From assembly GCA_021817185.1 (NCBI GenBank), contig JAKAVU010000039.1, positions 1 through 13,163 on the forward strand: a stretch of DNA of 13,163 nucleotides, read 5' to 3'. The DNA is from a bacterium (lineage in GTDB: Bacteria > Chloroflexota > Dormibacteria > UBA8260 > Bog-877). The position numbers and the translations under genes were made by a program. This document shows, in pieces, positions 13,145-13,163 of the stretch (positions within the stretch are counted from its first letter, which is position 1; every line of letters starts with the position of its first letter). The notes beneath the pieces were generated by a model. That model did no database searches. It was not told where the DNA came from and worked only from the letters and a program-made list of their open reading frames with translations.

Positions 13145-13163
13145 CGAAAGTGCGAAAGTCCAC
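13145..13163 (-). repeat. Right terminal inverted repeat of the insertion sequence
   Basis: Read on the minus strand from the last base it is GTGGACTTTCGCACTTTCG, matching the left end at 18 of 19 positions. The plus strand shows a perfect tandem octamer GCGAAAGT-GCGAAAGT at 13144-13159, possibly two transposase contact sites. Confidence 0.85.

Larger units (their letters stand above)
11317..13163. mobile_element. Insertion sequence with DDE transposase and a divergent DUF6788-like gene
   Basis: At least 1847 bp, bounded by 19-bp inverted repeats (18 of 19 matching) at 11317-11335 and 13145-13163. It encodes a transposase on the minus strand (11379-12686) and a small zinc-knuckle protein on the plus strand (12736-13104) from a shared 49-bp control region. 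The right end coincides with the last base of the window, so a target-site duplication or a longer terminal repeat cannot be examined. It lies about 145 bp upstream of the antitoxin start. Both genes are intact, with ATG starts and near-consensus ribosome sites, unlike the chromosomal genes here. The element therefore looks recent and probably capable of transposition. Confidence 0.85.

Overview
The window is strongly GC-rich chromosomal DNA from an unidentified bacterium. Dense coding, GTG and TTG starts at most chromosomal genes, and a YchF, SNF2-helicase, DEAD-box and VapBC/MazEF gene set fit a high-GC terrabacterial lineage (Actinomycetota, Chloroflexota or the Dormibacterota type). No gene fixes the phylum, so this is an impression. 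No rRNA, tRNA or CRISPR array was seen.

Layout. (1) 1-~290 looks like the tail of one insertion sequence: a transposase C-terminus, then a non-coding end abutting a vapC toxin gene that has lost its start codon and is frameshifted (~290-667). (2) A minus-strand pair, HAD phosphatase then ychF (2790 to 841), with 9 bp between the genes. (3) 2791-3320 has no credible gene but several GC hairpins. (4) A minus-strand pair overlapping by 4 bp: a SNF2/RapA-type helicase (7192-5399) and an unrecognised 693-residue zinc-ribbon protein (5402-3321), which carries a perfect 111-bp tandem duplication. (5) 7193-8365 holds a decayed vapBC locus and otherwise unassigned DNA. (6) A plus-strand DEAD-box RNA helicase (8366-9616). 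(7) A minus-strand DUF302 gene with a very strong ribosome site and a perfect 20-bp palindrome just upstream. (8) An apparently intact toxin-antitoxin pair: ribbon-helix-helix antitoxin and MazF/PemK toxin, stop and start overlapping as TTGA. (9) A complete-looking insertion sequence, 11317-13163, with 19-bp inverted ends, a DDE transposase and a divergent DUF6788-like zinc-knuckle gene. The two genes share a 14-bp-arm palindrome that buries the ribosome site of each.

Themes. Three toxin-antitoxin loci are in different states: two wrecked, one apparently working. Mobile DNA lies at both edges, and the right-hand IS terminus coincides with the last base, so the window may be a contig bounded by repeats. 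The best candidates for undescribed biology are the helicase/zinc-ribbon pair and the IS control region, where read-through RNA in either direction should hide the ribosome site while RNA started inside the palindrome should not.
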